DNA of 52,431 nt from a virus, in the IMG/VR virus record IMGVR_UViG_3300008952_000071, positions 1-52,431 of that record. The stretch is one strand, 5' to 3'. Below, piece by piece: positions 16,070 to 25,659 of this stretch. Numbering within the stretch: position 1 is the stretch's first letter; every line of letters starts with the position of its first letter. The translations under genes were made by a program, and so were the position numbers. The notes below the pieces were generated by a model, which saw only the letters and a list, made by a program, of their open reading frames with translations, did no database searches and was not told the DNA's origin.

Positions 16070-19000
16070 TTATTTATTTTCTAATTCTGTTACTCTTTCT
16101 TCTAATTCTTTAACAGCGTTAACTAATATCGGTATAACTTGTGATAAATTAAGACCTAAGAAACCTTCTCTATCAGTAAAAGTTATACCATGAGCATCTG
16201 AAGAAGTAACTTCTTGAGCGATAAATCCATAGTATGTTTTAGTATCAAGTGCATTATTTCTTGCATTACCTTCATCTGGTGTTTTCCATTTATATGTAAC
16301 ACCACGTAATCCTTTAATAGTATCAAGTGATTGTGATATTTCGAAAATATCTTTCTTTAGTCTTTCATCAGAAGAATGTAATTGTAATTTACCATTTTTA
16401 TCCGCACCAACATCAATAGCAGCACCAGTAGATAATGTACTAACATATACACCAAGTGTAGCACTCATACTAATTTGTTGATTAGTATCATTTACTTCTA
16501 TATGTGTACCATTACCATATCCTACCCAATCGTCATCACCAATGAATATAGTTCCCTCAGATTGTAATCTTGCGACCTCGTTAACATCATCAACAGATAA
16601 ATAAGTACCAAGTGAGAATCCCTTTGCATCACCGATACTACCAACACCAACTGTAGATAATTCTATATTACCAACTGTATCAGACATACTAATGTATGTA
16701 CTATTACCACTTCTTGCAAAATCACCAATTCTAAGTCCAGCCGAAGTGTCATAAGTAAATGTAGCTTCAGCTGTACCAGTTCCATCTCCATCCGAAGTTA
16801 TAACTCTATTATTAGCATCTGTAGCTAATGATATTACACCACTTGAACCACTACTTCCACTTGTTCCACCTGCACCAGTTGAACCTGTGTTACCTTGGTC
16901 TCCTTGAGCACCAACATCACCTTGGTTACCTTGGTTACCTTGGTATCCTTGGTCTCCTTGGTCACCTTGGTCTCCTTGATGTCCTTGGTCTCCTTGATGT
17001 CCTTGGTCTCCTTGGTCTCCTTTGGCACCAGTTGAACCTGAAGAACCACTTGTTCCACTTACAGTTGTACCACTTGAACCACTACTTCCACTTGAACCAC
17101 TTGTTCCAGAAGTTCCACTACTTCCACTTGAACCAGATGAACCTGAAGAACCACTTGTTCCAGAAGAACCACTACTTCCACTTGAACCACTTGTTCCAGA
17201 AGAACCACTACTTCCACTTGAACCACTTGAACCTGAACTTCCACTCGAACCACTTGAACCACTACTTCCACTTGTTCCACCTGCACCAGTAGCACCTATG
17301 TCTCCTTGGTCTCCTTTGGCACCAACATCACCTTGGTTACCTTGGTTACCTTGGTATCCTTGGTCTCCTTGGTCACCTTGGTCACCTTGATAGCCTTGGT
17401 CTCCTTGATGTCCTTGGTATCCTTGGTCTCCTTGAGCACCAGATGAACCTGAAGAACCACTTGTTCCACTATTTCCACTTGAACCAGAACTTCCACTTGT
17501 TCCACTTACAGTTGTACCACTTGAACCACTTGAACCACTTGAACCTGAAGAACCACTACTTCCACTTGTTCCACTTACGGTTACACCACTTGAACCACTT
17601 GAACCAGAACTACCAGAAGAACCAGAACTTCCACTTGTTCCACTATTTCCACTTGAACCAGATGAACCAGAACTACCAGAAGAACCTGAAGAACCACTAC
17701 TTCCACTTGTTCCACTTGCACCAGTAGCACCTGTGTCTCCTTGGTCTCCTTTGGCACCAGTTGAACCAGTAGAACCTGTGTTACCTTGGTCACCTTGATA
17801 GCCTTGGTCTCCTTGATGTCCTTGGTCTCCTTGAGCACCAGTAGCACCAACATCGCCTTGGTCTCCTTGAGCACCAGTAGCACCAGTATCTCCGTCTACA
17901 CCACTTGAACCACTACTTCCACTTGTTCCACTTGAACCACTCGTTCCACTACTTCCACTTGAACCAGATGAACCTGAAGAACCACTTGTTCCATCAGTTC
18001 CACTTGAACCACTCGTACCTGAGCTTCCACTTGTACCAGAAGAACCAGAAGAACCACTGCTTCCACTTGTTCCATCTGTACCAGAAGAACCACTTGTTCC
18101 ACTTGAACCAGAAGAACCAGAAGAACCACTGCTTCCACTACTTCCACTTGTTCCATCAGTACCTGACGTTCCAGAATCACCTTTATCACCAGTTCTAGCA
18201 AAAGTAATTACAACGTCCTCTCCTCCGCTAAATGGATTAGAAGCTGATGAATCTACAGGACTTACTGTAACATCAAAGTAACCAGTAAGGTCTGATAAAC
18301 TTGAAATTGTCCACAATATAAATTGAGAAGTATCAGTTTTATTTGAAATCTTTACATGACCTTTTATAGTAGATGTTGAATCATCAATAGTTTGTAAGTA
18401 AGATGATATGTCATTAGCATTCTCATCAGTATCACAAATGTATATACCCGTAGACGCATTTTGTGTAGCATTATCTAATCTTAAATCACCAGCACCTGGA
18501 TTTGCGTTTGTAGTATTTGATTCAAAGGTATAGTAGAATGAAGCTCCACCGAAATTTCCGTCTACACCACTTGAACCAGATGTTCCACTTGAACCACTTG
18601 TTCCACTTGAACCAGATGTACCACTTGAACCACTTGAACCAGAAGAACCACTTGAACCACTACTTCCACTTGAACCTGATGAACCAGAAGTTCCACTTGA
18701 ACCAGATGTACCACTTGAACCACTTGAACCAGAACTTCCACTTGTTCCATCAGTACCACTCGAACCACTACTTCCACTTGAACCACTTGAACCAGAAGAA
18801 CCACTTGTTCCGTCTGTACCACTTGAACCAGAAGAACCACTTGAACCACTGGAACCAGAACTTCCACTTGTGCCACTTACACCAGATGAACCAGAACTTC
18901 CAGAAGAACCACTTGAACCACTTGTTCCATCAGTTCCAGATGTACCATCCGTTCCACTTGAACCACTGGAACCAGAACTTCCACTTGTTCCACTTGTACC

Positions 19001-22000
19001 AGAAGAACCAGAACTTCCAGAAGAACCACTACTTCCACTTGTTCCGTCTGTACCACTTGTTCCACTTGAACCAGAACTACCAGAAGAACCACTTGTTCCG
19101 TCTACACCAGAAGTTCCATCAGTTCCACTTGAACCACTTGTTCCAGAAGAACCACTTGAACCACTTGTTCCAGAAGAACCAGAAGAACCACTTGTTCCAT
19201 CTACACCACTTGTTCCGTCTGTACCAGAACTTCCAGAAGAACCACTTGAACCACTTGTTCCGTCTGTACCACTTGTTCCACTTGAACCACTTGAACCAGA
19301 ACTTCCACTTGTTCCATCAGTACCACTCGAACCACTTGTTCCAGAAGAACCACTACTTCCACTTGAACCAGATGTACCACTCGAACCACTTGTTCCAGCA
19401 ACACCTGGAGCTCCTTCTAAATTTATTTCCCACGAAGTATATGTACCACTACCAGTATGAGATGTAGAATCAACACTAAAACTTCCATTACCACTATTAT
19501 ACGCCGTTACTTCACCAACAAATTTATTACTATTATCATACGCTATCAGTGCAGATTGACCAGTAGTCCATGATAATCCAGTACCAATTGTTATTGTTAC
19601 CGAAGTTGGATGTGATGTTGGTATTGTAGTACTCGTAGAAGACGTTGTAGAGAATTTATCAGATACACCACTTGTTCCGTCTGTACCAGAACTTCCAGAA
19701 GAACCACTTGAACCAGATGAACCAGATGAACCACTTGTTCCATCCGTTCCACTTGAACCACTTGTTCCAGAAGAACCACTACTTCCACTTGAACCACTTG
19801 AACCAGATGAACCAGAAGTTCCACTACTTCCACTTGAACCACTTGTTCCATCAGTTCCAGATGTACCATCTGTACCAGAAGTTCCATCAGTACCACTTGA
19901 CCCAGAAGAACCACTTGTTCCATCAGTACCACTTGTTCCACTCGAACCACTTGACCCAGAAGAACCACTTGTTCCATCAGTACCACTTGTTCCACTTGAA
20001 CCAGAAGAACCACTGCTTCCACTTGTACCATCAGTTCCACTTGAACCAGAACTACCAGAAGAACCTGACGAACCACTTGTTCCATCTTCTCCTTTATCAC
20101 CAGTTCTAGCGAAAGTTACGAGTATATCATCTCCATCTGCAAAAGGTGTAGCTTCATTCGAATCCACAACAGATATTGTAATATCAAAATAACCAGTTTC
20201 TTCTGATAAAGATGATATTGTAGCTAATATAAATTTACTTGTATCAAATTTTTTCGATATTTTTACATGACCTTTTATAGTACTTGTGGAATCATCTATT
20301 GTACGTAGATAACTTTGAATATCCGTACCATCTATATCATTATCATCTATATAGATTCCTGTAGCACTATTTTGTGTAGCATTATCTAATCTTAACTTAC
20401 CGCTACCAGGGTCGGAATTAGTTGTAGTAGTACTAAAGTCATATAGAAAACTTGCTCCACCAAAGTTTCCATCTTGTCCACTTGAACCAGAAGAACCACT
20501 TGAACCTGACGAACCACTACTTCCACTTGTTCCATCAGTTCCACTTGAACCAGAAGAACCACTTGACCCAGATGAACCAGAAGAGCCACTTGTTCCGTCT
20601 GTACCACTTGTTCCATCAGTACCACTTGTTCCACTTGAACCACTTGAACCAGAAGAACCACTTGTTCCGTCTGTACCACTCGAACCAGATGTTCCGCTCG
20701 AACCACTTGAACCTGACGAACCAGATGTTCCATCCGTTCCACTCGAACCACTTGTTCCACTTGAACCACTTGAACCAGAAGAACCACTTGTACCACTGGA
20801 ACCAGAAGAACCACTTGTTCCACTTGTTCCGTCTGTTCCACTACTTCCACTTGAACCTGACGAACCACTACTTCCACTTGTTCCATCAGTTCCAGATGTA
20901 CCATCTGTACCAGAAGAACCACTACTTCCACTTGAACCACTTGAACCACTCGTTCCATCAGTTCCAGAACTTCCACTTGAACCACTTGTTCCATCAGTTC
21001 CAGATGTACCATCTGTACCACTTGAACCTGAAGAACCACTACTTCCACTTGTTCCATCAGTTCCAGATGTTCCACTACTTCCACTTGAACCACTTGAACC
21101 ACTCGTTCCATCAGTTCCAGAACTTCCACTTGAACCACTTGTTCCGTCTGTACCACTTGAACCAGAAGAACCAGAACTTCCACTTGTTCCTGCAGGCCCC
21201 TCAACACCACCAAGATTAAATTCCCACGATGCATATGTACCACTACCAGTATTAGATGTAGAAGCTAATTCTATTACACCTGTACCACTATTATATGAAT
21301 TTACTGTACCTTGAAATTTGTTACTATTATCTTTTGCTACAAGAGCTGTTTGACCAATCGTCCATTGTAGACCAGTTCCTATAGTTAATGTGACTGTAGT
21401 TGGGTGTGATGTTGGTATAGCCGTACTTGTTGAAGATGTAGTTTCGTACGCATCACCAGTTAATCCACTTGAACCACTTGAACCACTGCTTCCACTTGAA
21501 CCTGACGAACCACTGCTTCCACTTGTACCATCTGTTCCACTTGTTCCGTCTGTTCCACTTGTTCCATCTGTTCCAGAACTTCCACTTGAGCCACTTGAAC
21601 CACTTGTGCCACTTGAACCAGAAGAACCAGATGTACCATCAGTTCCACTTGTTCCATCAGTTCCACTTGTTCCATCAGTTCCACTCGAACCACTTGACCC
21701 AGAAGAACCACTTGTTCCATCTGTTCCACTTGAACCACTTGAACCACTTGAACCAGAAGAACCACTTGTTCCATCTGTTCCACTTGAACCAGAACTTCCA
21801 GAAGAACCACTTGTACCATCAGTTCCATCAGTTCCACTTGTTCCAGCGGCACCTGTATCACCTTTATCACCAGTTCTAGCAAAGGTTACAATTAAATCAT
21901 CATCATTTGCGAATGGTGAAGCAGTATTACCAGATACATGAGCAACAGTAACTTGAAAATAACCAGTTTCTTCTGATAAAGCTGATATAGTAAATAATAA

Positions 22001-23617
22001 AAATACATCAGTATTAAATTTTTTCGATATTTTTACATGACCTTTTATAGTAGATGTACTATCATCTATTGTACGTAGATAACTTTGAATATCTGTAGAA
22101 TCTTTGTCACTATCATCTATCGCGATTATGGTAGCAGAAGATTGTGTAGAATGATTAAGTCTTAACGCACCAGTTCCAGGGTCTTGCATCGTAGTAGCTG
22201 TAGCAAAATCATATTCAAATGAAGCACCACCAAAGTTTCCATCTTGTCCACTTGAACCAGAAGAACCACTTGTTCCATCAGTTCCACTTGTTCCATCAGT
22301 TCCACTACTTCCACTTGAACCTGACGAACCACTTGAACCACTTGACCCAGAAGAACCACTTGTTCCGTCTGTTCCACTTGAACCACTTGAACCACTTGAA
22401 CCTGAAGAACCACTACTTCCACTTGTTCCATCTGTTCCACTTGAACCAGAAGAACCACTTGTTCCATCAGTTCCACTTGAACCTGAAGAACCAGAAGAAC
22501 CAGAAGAACCACTTGTTCCATCTGTACCACTTGTTCCGTCTGTTCCAGAACTTCCACTTGAACCACTTGAACCACTTGTTCCGTCTGTACCACTTGAACC
22601 ACTTGTTCCACTTGAACCTGAAGAACCAGAAGAACCACTACTTCCACTTGTTCCATCAGTTCCAGATGTACCATCGTCACCAGCTACACCTTCTAAATTT
22701 ACAGACCATGACGCAATAGTACCAGTACCAGTATTAGATATACTTTCACCAACCATTACTCCAGTACCAGAATTGTAACTGGTAACATCCATTAAAAATT
22801 GTTTTGTTGCATCACCCGTTTTAGCTACAAGAGCATTTTGACCAGTACTCCAAGCTAAACCTGTACCAACCGTTATTGTTACTGTAGTTGGATGTGATGT
22901 TGGTATTGCTATACTTGTACTCGATGTTGTTACAAAAGTATCAGAAATACCACTGGTACCATCAGTTCCATCTGTTCCACTTGTTCCAGAAGAACCACTA
23001 CTTCCACTTGAACCACTTGAACCTGATGAACCAGAAGTTCCACTTGACCCAGAAGAACCACTTGTTCCATCAGTTCCAGATGTACCATCCGTTCCACTTG
23101 AACCACTGGAACCAGAAGAACCACTTGTTCCAGAAGAACCACTACTTCCACTTGAACCACTTGAACCACTTGAACCTGACGTTCCATCTGTACCAGAAGT
23201 TCCATCAGTTCCACTCGAACCACTTGAACCACTTGTTCCATCAGTTCCACTCGAACCACTTGTTCCACTTGTTCCGTCTGTACCAGAACTTCCAGAAGAC
23301 CCAGAAGAACCACTTGTTCCATCTACACCACTTGTTCCATCTGTACCACTTGAACCACTTGTTCCATCAGTTCCACTTGACCCAGAACTGCCAGAAGTTC
23401 CATCAATTCCACTTGAGCCTGACGAGCCAGAACTTCCACTTGTTCCGTCTGTTCCAGACGTACCATCAGTTCCAGATGTACCATCTGTACCACTTGAACC
23501 AGAAGAACCACTTGAGCCAGATGAACCTGACGAACCACTTGAACCAGAACTTCCACTTGTTCCAGATAACGCGGCTATCGCATCTTCGTCTATTTGCTTT
23601 TTTTCTAATAATGCCAT
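16070..23617 (-). CDS. Giant collagen-like tail fibre with S74 self-cleaving chaperone
   Basis: This 2515-residue fibre is built of long Gly-X-Y runs, mainly GSS, GTD and GTS, with almost no proline. The runs are broken by two kinds of globular module in strict alternation: A at about 219-313, 718-809 and 1317-1408 (TSHPTxVTxTxGTGLxW), and B at about 456-589, 1048-1180 and 1685-1818 (NFGGASFxYxF to FARTGDKG). From about 1900 the runs change partly to GDQ/GYQ/GNQ triplets. The last ~250 residues are a fibre head with repeats such as GNGTHIEVNDTNQQISM, then an S74 intramolecular chaperone starting SDERLKKDI. By family knowledge it cuts itself between Ser2416 and Asp2417 after trimer folding. 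The collagen triplets imply a trimeric rod. It probably binds the host surface or decorates the tail. Confidence 0.88.
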   Translation of the reverse strand: MALLEKKQIDEDAIAALSGTSGSSGSSGSSGSSGSSGSSGSSGTDGTSGTDGTSGTDGTSGSSGSSGSSGIDGTSGSSGSSGTDGTSGSSGTDGTSGVDGTSGSSGSSGSSGTDGTSGTSGSSGTDGTSGSSGSSGTDGTSGTDGTSGSSGSSGSSGSSGSSGTSGSSGSSGSSGTDGTSGTDGTSGSSGSSGTSGSSGSSGSSGSSGSSGTSGTDGTDGTSGISDTFVTTSSTSIAIPTSHPTTVTITVGTGLAWSTGQNALVAKTGDATKQFLMDVTSYNSGTGVMVGESISNTGTGTIASWSVNLEGVAGDDGTSGTDGTSGSSGSSGSSGSSGTSGSSGTDGTSGSSGSSGSSGTDGTSGTDGTSGSSGSSGSSGSSGTDGTSGSSGSSGTDGTSGSSGSSGSSGSSGSSGTDGTSGSSGSSGSSGSSGSSGSSGTDGTSGTDGTSGSSGSSGQDGNFGGASFEYDFATATTMQDPGTGALRLNHSTQSSATIIAIDDSDKDSTDIQSYLRTIDDSTSTIKGHVKISKKFNTDVFLLFTISALSEETGYFQVTVAHVSGNTASPFANDDDLIVTFARTGDKGDTGAAGTSGTDGTDGTSGSSGSSGSSGTDGTSGSSGSSGSSGSSGTDGTSGSSGSSGSSGTDGTSGTDGTSGTDGTSGSSGSSGTSGSSGSSGSSGTDGTSGTDGTSGTDGTSGSSGSSGSSGSSGSSGSSGLTGDAYETTSSTSTAIPTSHPTTVTLTIGTGLQWTIGQTALVAKDNSNKFQGTVNSYNSGTGVIELASTSNTGSGTYASWEFNLGGVEGPAGTSGSSGSSGSSGTDGTSGSSGSSGTDGTSGSSGSSGSSGTSGTDGTSGSSGSSGSSGTDGTSGTDGTSGSSGSSGTDGTSGSSGSSGSSGSSGTDGTSGTDGTSGSSGSSGSSGSSGTDGTSGTSGSSGSSGTSGSSGSSGSSGTSGSSGTDGTSGSSGSSGSSGTSGSSGTDGTSGSSGSSGSSGTSGTDGTSGTDGTSGSSGSSGSSGSSGSSGTDGTSGSSGSSGSSGSSGSSGQDGNFGGASFLYDFSTTTTNSDPGSGKLRLDNATQNSATGIYIDDNDIDGTDIQSYLRTIDDSTSTIKGHVKISKKFDTSKFILATISSLSEETGYFDITISVVDSNEATPFADGDDILVTFARTGDKGEDGTSGSSGSSGSSGSSGTDGTSGSSGSSGSSGTSGTDGTSGSSGSSGSSGTSGTDGTSGSSGSSGTDGTSGTDGTSGTDGTSGSSGSSGTSGSSGSSGSSGSSGSSGTSGSSGTDGTSGSSGSSGSSGSSGSSGTDGTSGVSDKFSTTSSTSTTIPTSHPTSVTITIGTGLSWTTGQSALIAYDNSNKFVGEVTAYNSGNGSFSVDSTSHTGSGTYTSWEINLEGAPGVAGTSGSSGTSGSSGSSGSSGTSGSSGTDGTSGSSGSSGSSGTSGTDGTSGSSGSSGSSGTDGTSGVDGTSGSSGSSGTSGSSGSSGTSGSSGTDGTSGVDGTSGSSGSSGSSGTSGTDGTSGSSGSSGSSGSSGTSGTSGSSGSSGSSGTDGTSGTDGTSGSSGSSGSSGSSGVSGTSGSSGSSGSSGSSGSSGTDGTSGSSGSSGSSGSSGSSGTDGTSGSSGSSGSSGTSGSSGTSGSSGSSGSSGSSGSSGSSGSSGTSGSSGTSGSSGTSGSSGVDGNFGGASFYYTFESNTTNANPGAGDLRLDNATQNASTGIYICDTDENANDISSYLQTIDDSTSTIKGHVKISNKTDTSQFILWTISSLSDLTGYFDVTVSPVDSSASNPFSGGEDVVITFARTGDKGDSGTSGTDGTSGSSGSSGSSGSSGSSGTSGSSGTDGTSGSSGSSGSSGTSGSSGTSGSSGTDGTSGSSGSSGSSGSSGTSGSSGTSGSSGSSGVDGDTGATGAQGDQGDVGATGAQGDQGHQGDQGYQGDQGNTGSTGSTGAKGDQGDTGATGASGTSGSSGSSGSSGSSGSSGSSGNSGTSGSSGSSGSSGSSGSSGVTVSGTSGSSGSSGSSGSSGSSGTTVSGTSGSSGSSGNSGTSGSSGSSGAQGDQGYQGHQGDQGYQGDQGDQGDQGYQGNQGNQGDVGAKGDQGDIGATGAGGTSGSSGSSGSSGSSGSSGSSGSSGSSGTSGSSGSSGSSGTSGSSGSSGSSGSSGTSGTSGSSGSSGSSGTTVSGTSGSSGSTGAKGDQGDQGHQGDQGHQGDQGDQGDQGYQGNQGNQGDVGAQGDQGNTGSTGAGGTSGSSGSSGVISLATDANNRVITSDGDGTGTAEATFTYDTSAGLRIGDFARSGNSTYISMSDTVGNIELSTVGVGSIGDAKGFSLGTYLSVDDVNEVARLQSEGTIFIGDDDWVGYGNGTHIEVNDTNQQISMSATLGVYVSTLSTGAAIDVGADKNGKLQLHSSDERLKKDIFEISQSLDTIKGLRGVTYKWKTPDEGNARNNALDTKTYYGFIAQEVTSSDAHGITFTDREGFLGLNLSQVIPILVNAVKELEERVTELENK
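16460..16528 (-). repeat. 69-base repeat shared with the tail-fibre gene at 49453-49521
   Basis: These 69 bases are identical to 49453-49521, about 33 kb away. Both copies encode the same segment (VGYGNGTHIEVNDTNQQISM plus neighbours) just before the S74 domain. Nearby sequence is similar but diverged, so this looks like a conversion or recombination tract between fibre genes. Confidence 0.85.
16850..23570 (-). repeat. Collagen-like tandem repeat region
   Basis: Short 9-base units encoding Gly-X-Y are repeated several hundred times on the coding strand, with three A and three B modules inserted. DNA units differ mainly at third positions, so they are similar but not identical. Replication slippage and unequal recombination could change the length of the fibre. 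It also creates many long open frames on other strands and frames that are not genes. Confidence 0.9.
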
Positions 23618-23636
23618 ATTTTATTCCAAATCTTAA

Positions 23637-23649
23637 CTATAAATATCTA
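23637..23649 (-). promoter_or_regulatory. Late-promoter-like motif before the collagen-like fibre
   Basis: Coding-strand TAGATATTTATAG, overlapping the TAG stop of the preceding gene and about 20 bases before the fibre ATG. Confidence 0.5.
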
Positions 23650-24600
23650 AACATTAAATTTACCATGTGCAACTATCTCATCATCTGCATCAAATTCCAT
23701 CTCTAAACTACTACTATCTATGTATAACTTAAAATTTGAATCTTCTTGTCTTATTGTACAAGCATAATGTTCAATATATTGACCATTGATAAAAAATATA
23801 AAATCTTGTAAATTTGTCTGTTCCATTCCACTTGGTGCAGACGCCGTAACCGCTGTAAATGACGCGGTTGATGGAGCAGTAACCAAATTAGCTTGATATG
23901 TACCCTTTGTTCTAATATAATGAAATAAAGACTCGGATACATATGTCATTGATACTGCCGCACTTCCAGTTGTAGGTGTACCTGGTAAACCAAGTGGTTC
24001 ACCACCTTCAAAAGTTAAATTAGCATCTGTTAACATAGTAGAAGAAGACATATTAGTTTGTGTAGCTCCAAGAAACTCAGAACCTGTAGCTCCACCTATT
24101 GTTTGTAACGTACCAGTTCCATTATCAACCATCCACTTCACTTCTGATTCATTCCATAATATTCTAGCATCAGTTGCACCATTACGACCAACTTTCAATC
24201 CAGCATCAGCTCCGGCTAACGCTGTAGAACCACTATAATTTAAATCAAGTATTGGGTCTTCTACTCTAAAAGTTTCTGTGTTTTGTATTGATTGACTTCC
24301 CTCAACAATCAAATCACCATAAATTTTAACACTACCACTATCATAACCATCTACGAGTAACTGTATAGCTGGGTCTTCTAATGAATTTTTAATTATATTA
24401 TTATATAATTTAACATATCCTGCTGATAATGTATTTCCAGTACCAACATCTAAACTACCAGTTCCAAGTAGGTTCAGACCAACCTGGCCCCATTGTAATG
24501 TTGGTAATCCAGTATCAGAACTTGTTAATTCTGATGATTGTAAAATCCTACTTTGTGAAGTAGGTGGTTTTAATTGTCGTAACGGGTCTATGAGTGGCAT
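23647..24600 (-). CDS. Tail-fibre-type structural protein
   Basis: This 317-residue protein is Ser/Thr/Gly-rich with many short beta strands. Around residues 85-150 it reads VKIYGDLIVEGSQSIQNTET, then ILDLNYSGSTALAGADAGLK, a pattern frequent in phage fibre shafts. The last ~60 residues (LQDFIFFINGQYIEHYACTI, then LYIDSSSLEMEFDADDEIVA) resemble the C-terminal module of the two small proteins encoded just upstream. It begins one base after the 184-residue gene ends. I infer a fibre or a fibre-attachment protein. Host specificity cannot be inferred. Confidence 0.65.
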   Translation of the reverse strand: MPLIDPLRQLKPPTSQSRILQSSELTSSDTGLPTLQWGQVGLNLLGTGSLDVGTGNTLSAGYVKLYNNIIKNSLEDPAIQLLVDGYDSGSVKIYGDLIVEGSQSIQNTETFRVEDPILDLNYSGSTALAGADAGLKVGRNGATDARILWNESEVKWMVDNGTGTLQTIGGATGSEFLGATQTNMSSSTMLTDANLTFEGGEPLGLPGTPTTGSAAVSMTYVSESLFHYIRTKGTYQANLVTAPSTASFTAVTASAPSGMEQTNLQDFIFFINGQYIEHYACTIRQEDSNFKLYIDSSSLEMEFDADDEIVAHGKFNV

Positions 24601-25155
24601 CTAACTTGTCTCCTGTTGATATTTTAGAGAAATTGTATCTTCGTCATTTAAATCTATTCCTAACAATACTCTATCTCCAGCTATTTTATTGGTATCTTCA
24701 ACGTATAGCTTTTTAATTCTTATTTTCTTATAAGTAGAATCTAAATAAGCTTCTACTTTATTTGTGTTACTTTGGTCTGTAGAACCAGACATAGTTCTCA
24801 AATCATATCCATTAACTCTGACCTTCAAAGTTCCACTTTTAATTTTTCTTTTATCACCTAATTGAGTTGGATGAAATTCTTGATATTCAGAAGTAGATGA
24901 TGTCATATGTTGTAATCCAAAATTTTCTTGAATTGTCCACATACTATCTACAAACTCACGACTACAAATATCGGTAGAATACTCTGGACTTCCCTTAACA
25001 AGATTCATACTAAATCCATTCTCTCTACCAGCGTTATCATGAAATTTTAAAACATCAGAACCAAACGTAGATTCGGAAATTGGTGTTAAAAAATCACGCG
25101 TTGTTCCTATATATCCTTCTACTTGTCTAATAGCTCCATTACGTATTCCAGCCAT
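24601..25155 (-). CDS. Small tail-fibre-related protein with shared C-terminal module
   Basis: This 184-residue protein has a distinct N-terminal half (RNGAIRQVEGYIGTTRDFLT) and a C-terminal module KIKSGTLKVRVNGYDLRTM ... YKKIRIKKLYVED ... DTISLKYQQE. The same module ends the next upstream protein and, in a more diverged form, the 317-residue protein downstream. It lies end-to-end with both neighbours, without gaps. It is probably a virion or tail-decorating subunit; I do not recognise a named family. Confidence 0.6.
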   Translation of the reverse strand: MAGIRNGAIRQVEGYIGTTRDFLTPISESTFGSDVLKFHDNAGRENGFSMNLVKGSPEYSTDICSREFVDSMWTIQENFGLQHMTSSTSEYQEFHPTQLGDKRKIKSGTLKVRVNGYDLRTMSGSTDQSNTNKVEAYLDSTYKKIRIKKLYVEDTNKIAGDRVLLGIDLNDEDTISLKYQQETS

Positions 25156-25650
25156 TTAAATCTTCTCCTGTTGATAAGATATATTTACCAAATCGCCACT
25201 ATCAAGATTCATTCCATTTCCATTAGTATATAATTTTCTAACACATACTTGTGTTGCTGAAGCACTCATATAAAAATCAATACCACCACTATTTATTTGG
25301 TCTGTATTTGATATCATATTAACTCCATTGACATTACACTCTATCGTACCATTTTTAATTTTATATCCACTATCTATAGTTACATTAAAAACTTGAGAAT
25401 TAGTAGATGCATCTATTGATGATGAACCATTACCATTGAAATGATTTTGTACTCTATAGTAGTTTGTACCAACATAATTCAAATTTACCAAATCACTACC
25501 ACTTACTTGCGAGCCATCACCTCTCATAATAAATATCGTAGTTCCACCAAAAGTATTAGTAAATTCCAAATCTGTAGCTTGGTTTCCAGTTTGTGTTTCA
25601 GCTATTCGTATAAAATCAGATACTCCGCCGAGTTGTTTATTAATTGACAT
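25156..25650 (-). CDS. Small tail-fibre-related protein, paralogue of next gene
   Basis: This 164-residue protein shows an N-terminal part containing TFGGTTIFIMRGDGSQVSG and NLNYVGTNYYRVQ, and a C-terminal module KIKNGTIECNVNGVNMI ... VCVRKLYTNG ... GDLVNISYQQE. The C-terminal module aligns with that of the 184-residue neighbour, including the ending YQQE. I infer duplication of a small beta-sandwich. It follows the tail-completion gene gp15, so a tail-tip or fibre role is likely. Confidence 0.6.
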   Translation of the reverse strand: MSINKQLGGVSDFIRIAETQTGNQATDLEFTNTFGGTTIFIMRGDGSQVSGSDLVNLNYVGTNYYRVQNHFNGNGSSSIDASTNSQVFNVTIDSGYKIKNGTIECNVNGVNMISNTDQINSGGIDFYMSASATQVCVRKLYTNGNGMNLDSGDLVNISYQQEKI

Positions 25651-25659
25651 TAAATTCTC

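Noticed and set aside
16850-23570. A possible CRISPR or satellite array because of regular short repeats
   Set aside because: The repeats are 9-base units that encode Gly-X-Y in one frame, without spacers.
18517-23706. Several long plus-strand and other-frame open frames rich in His/Asn/Leu, Pro/Glu/Val or Gln/Val
   Set aside because: They are reading-frame shadows of the Gly-X-Y repeats of the collagen-like gene and have extreme, repetitive compositions.
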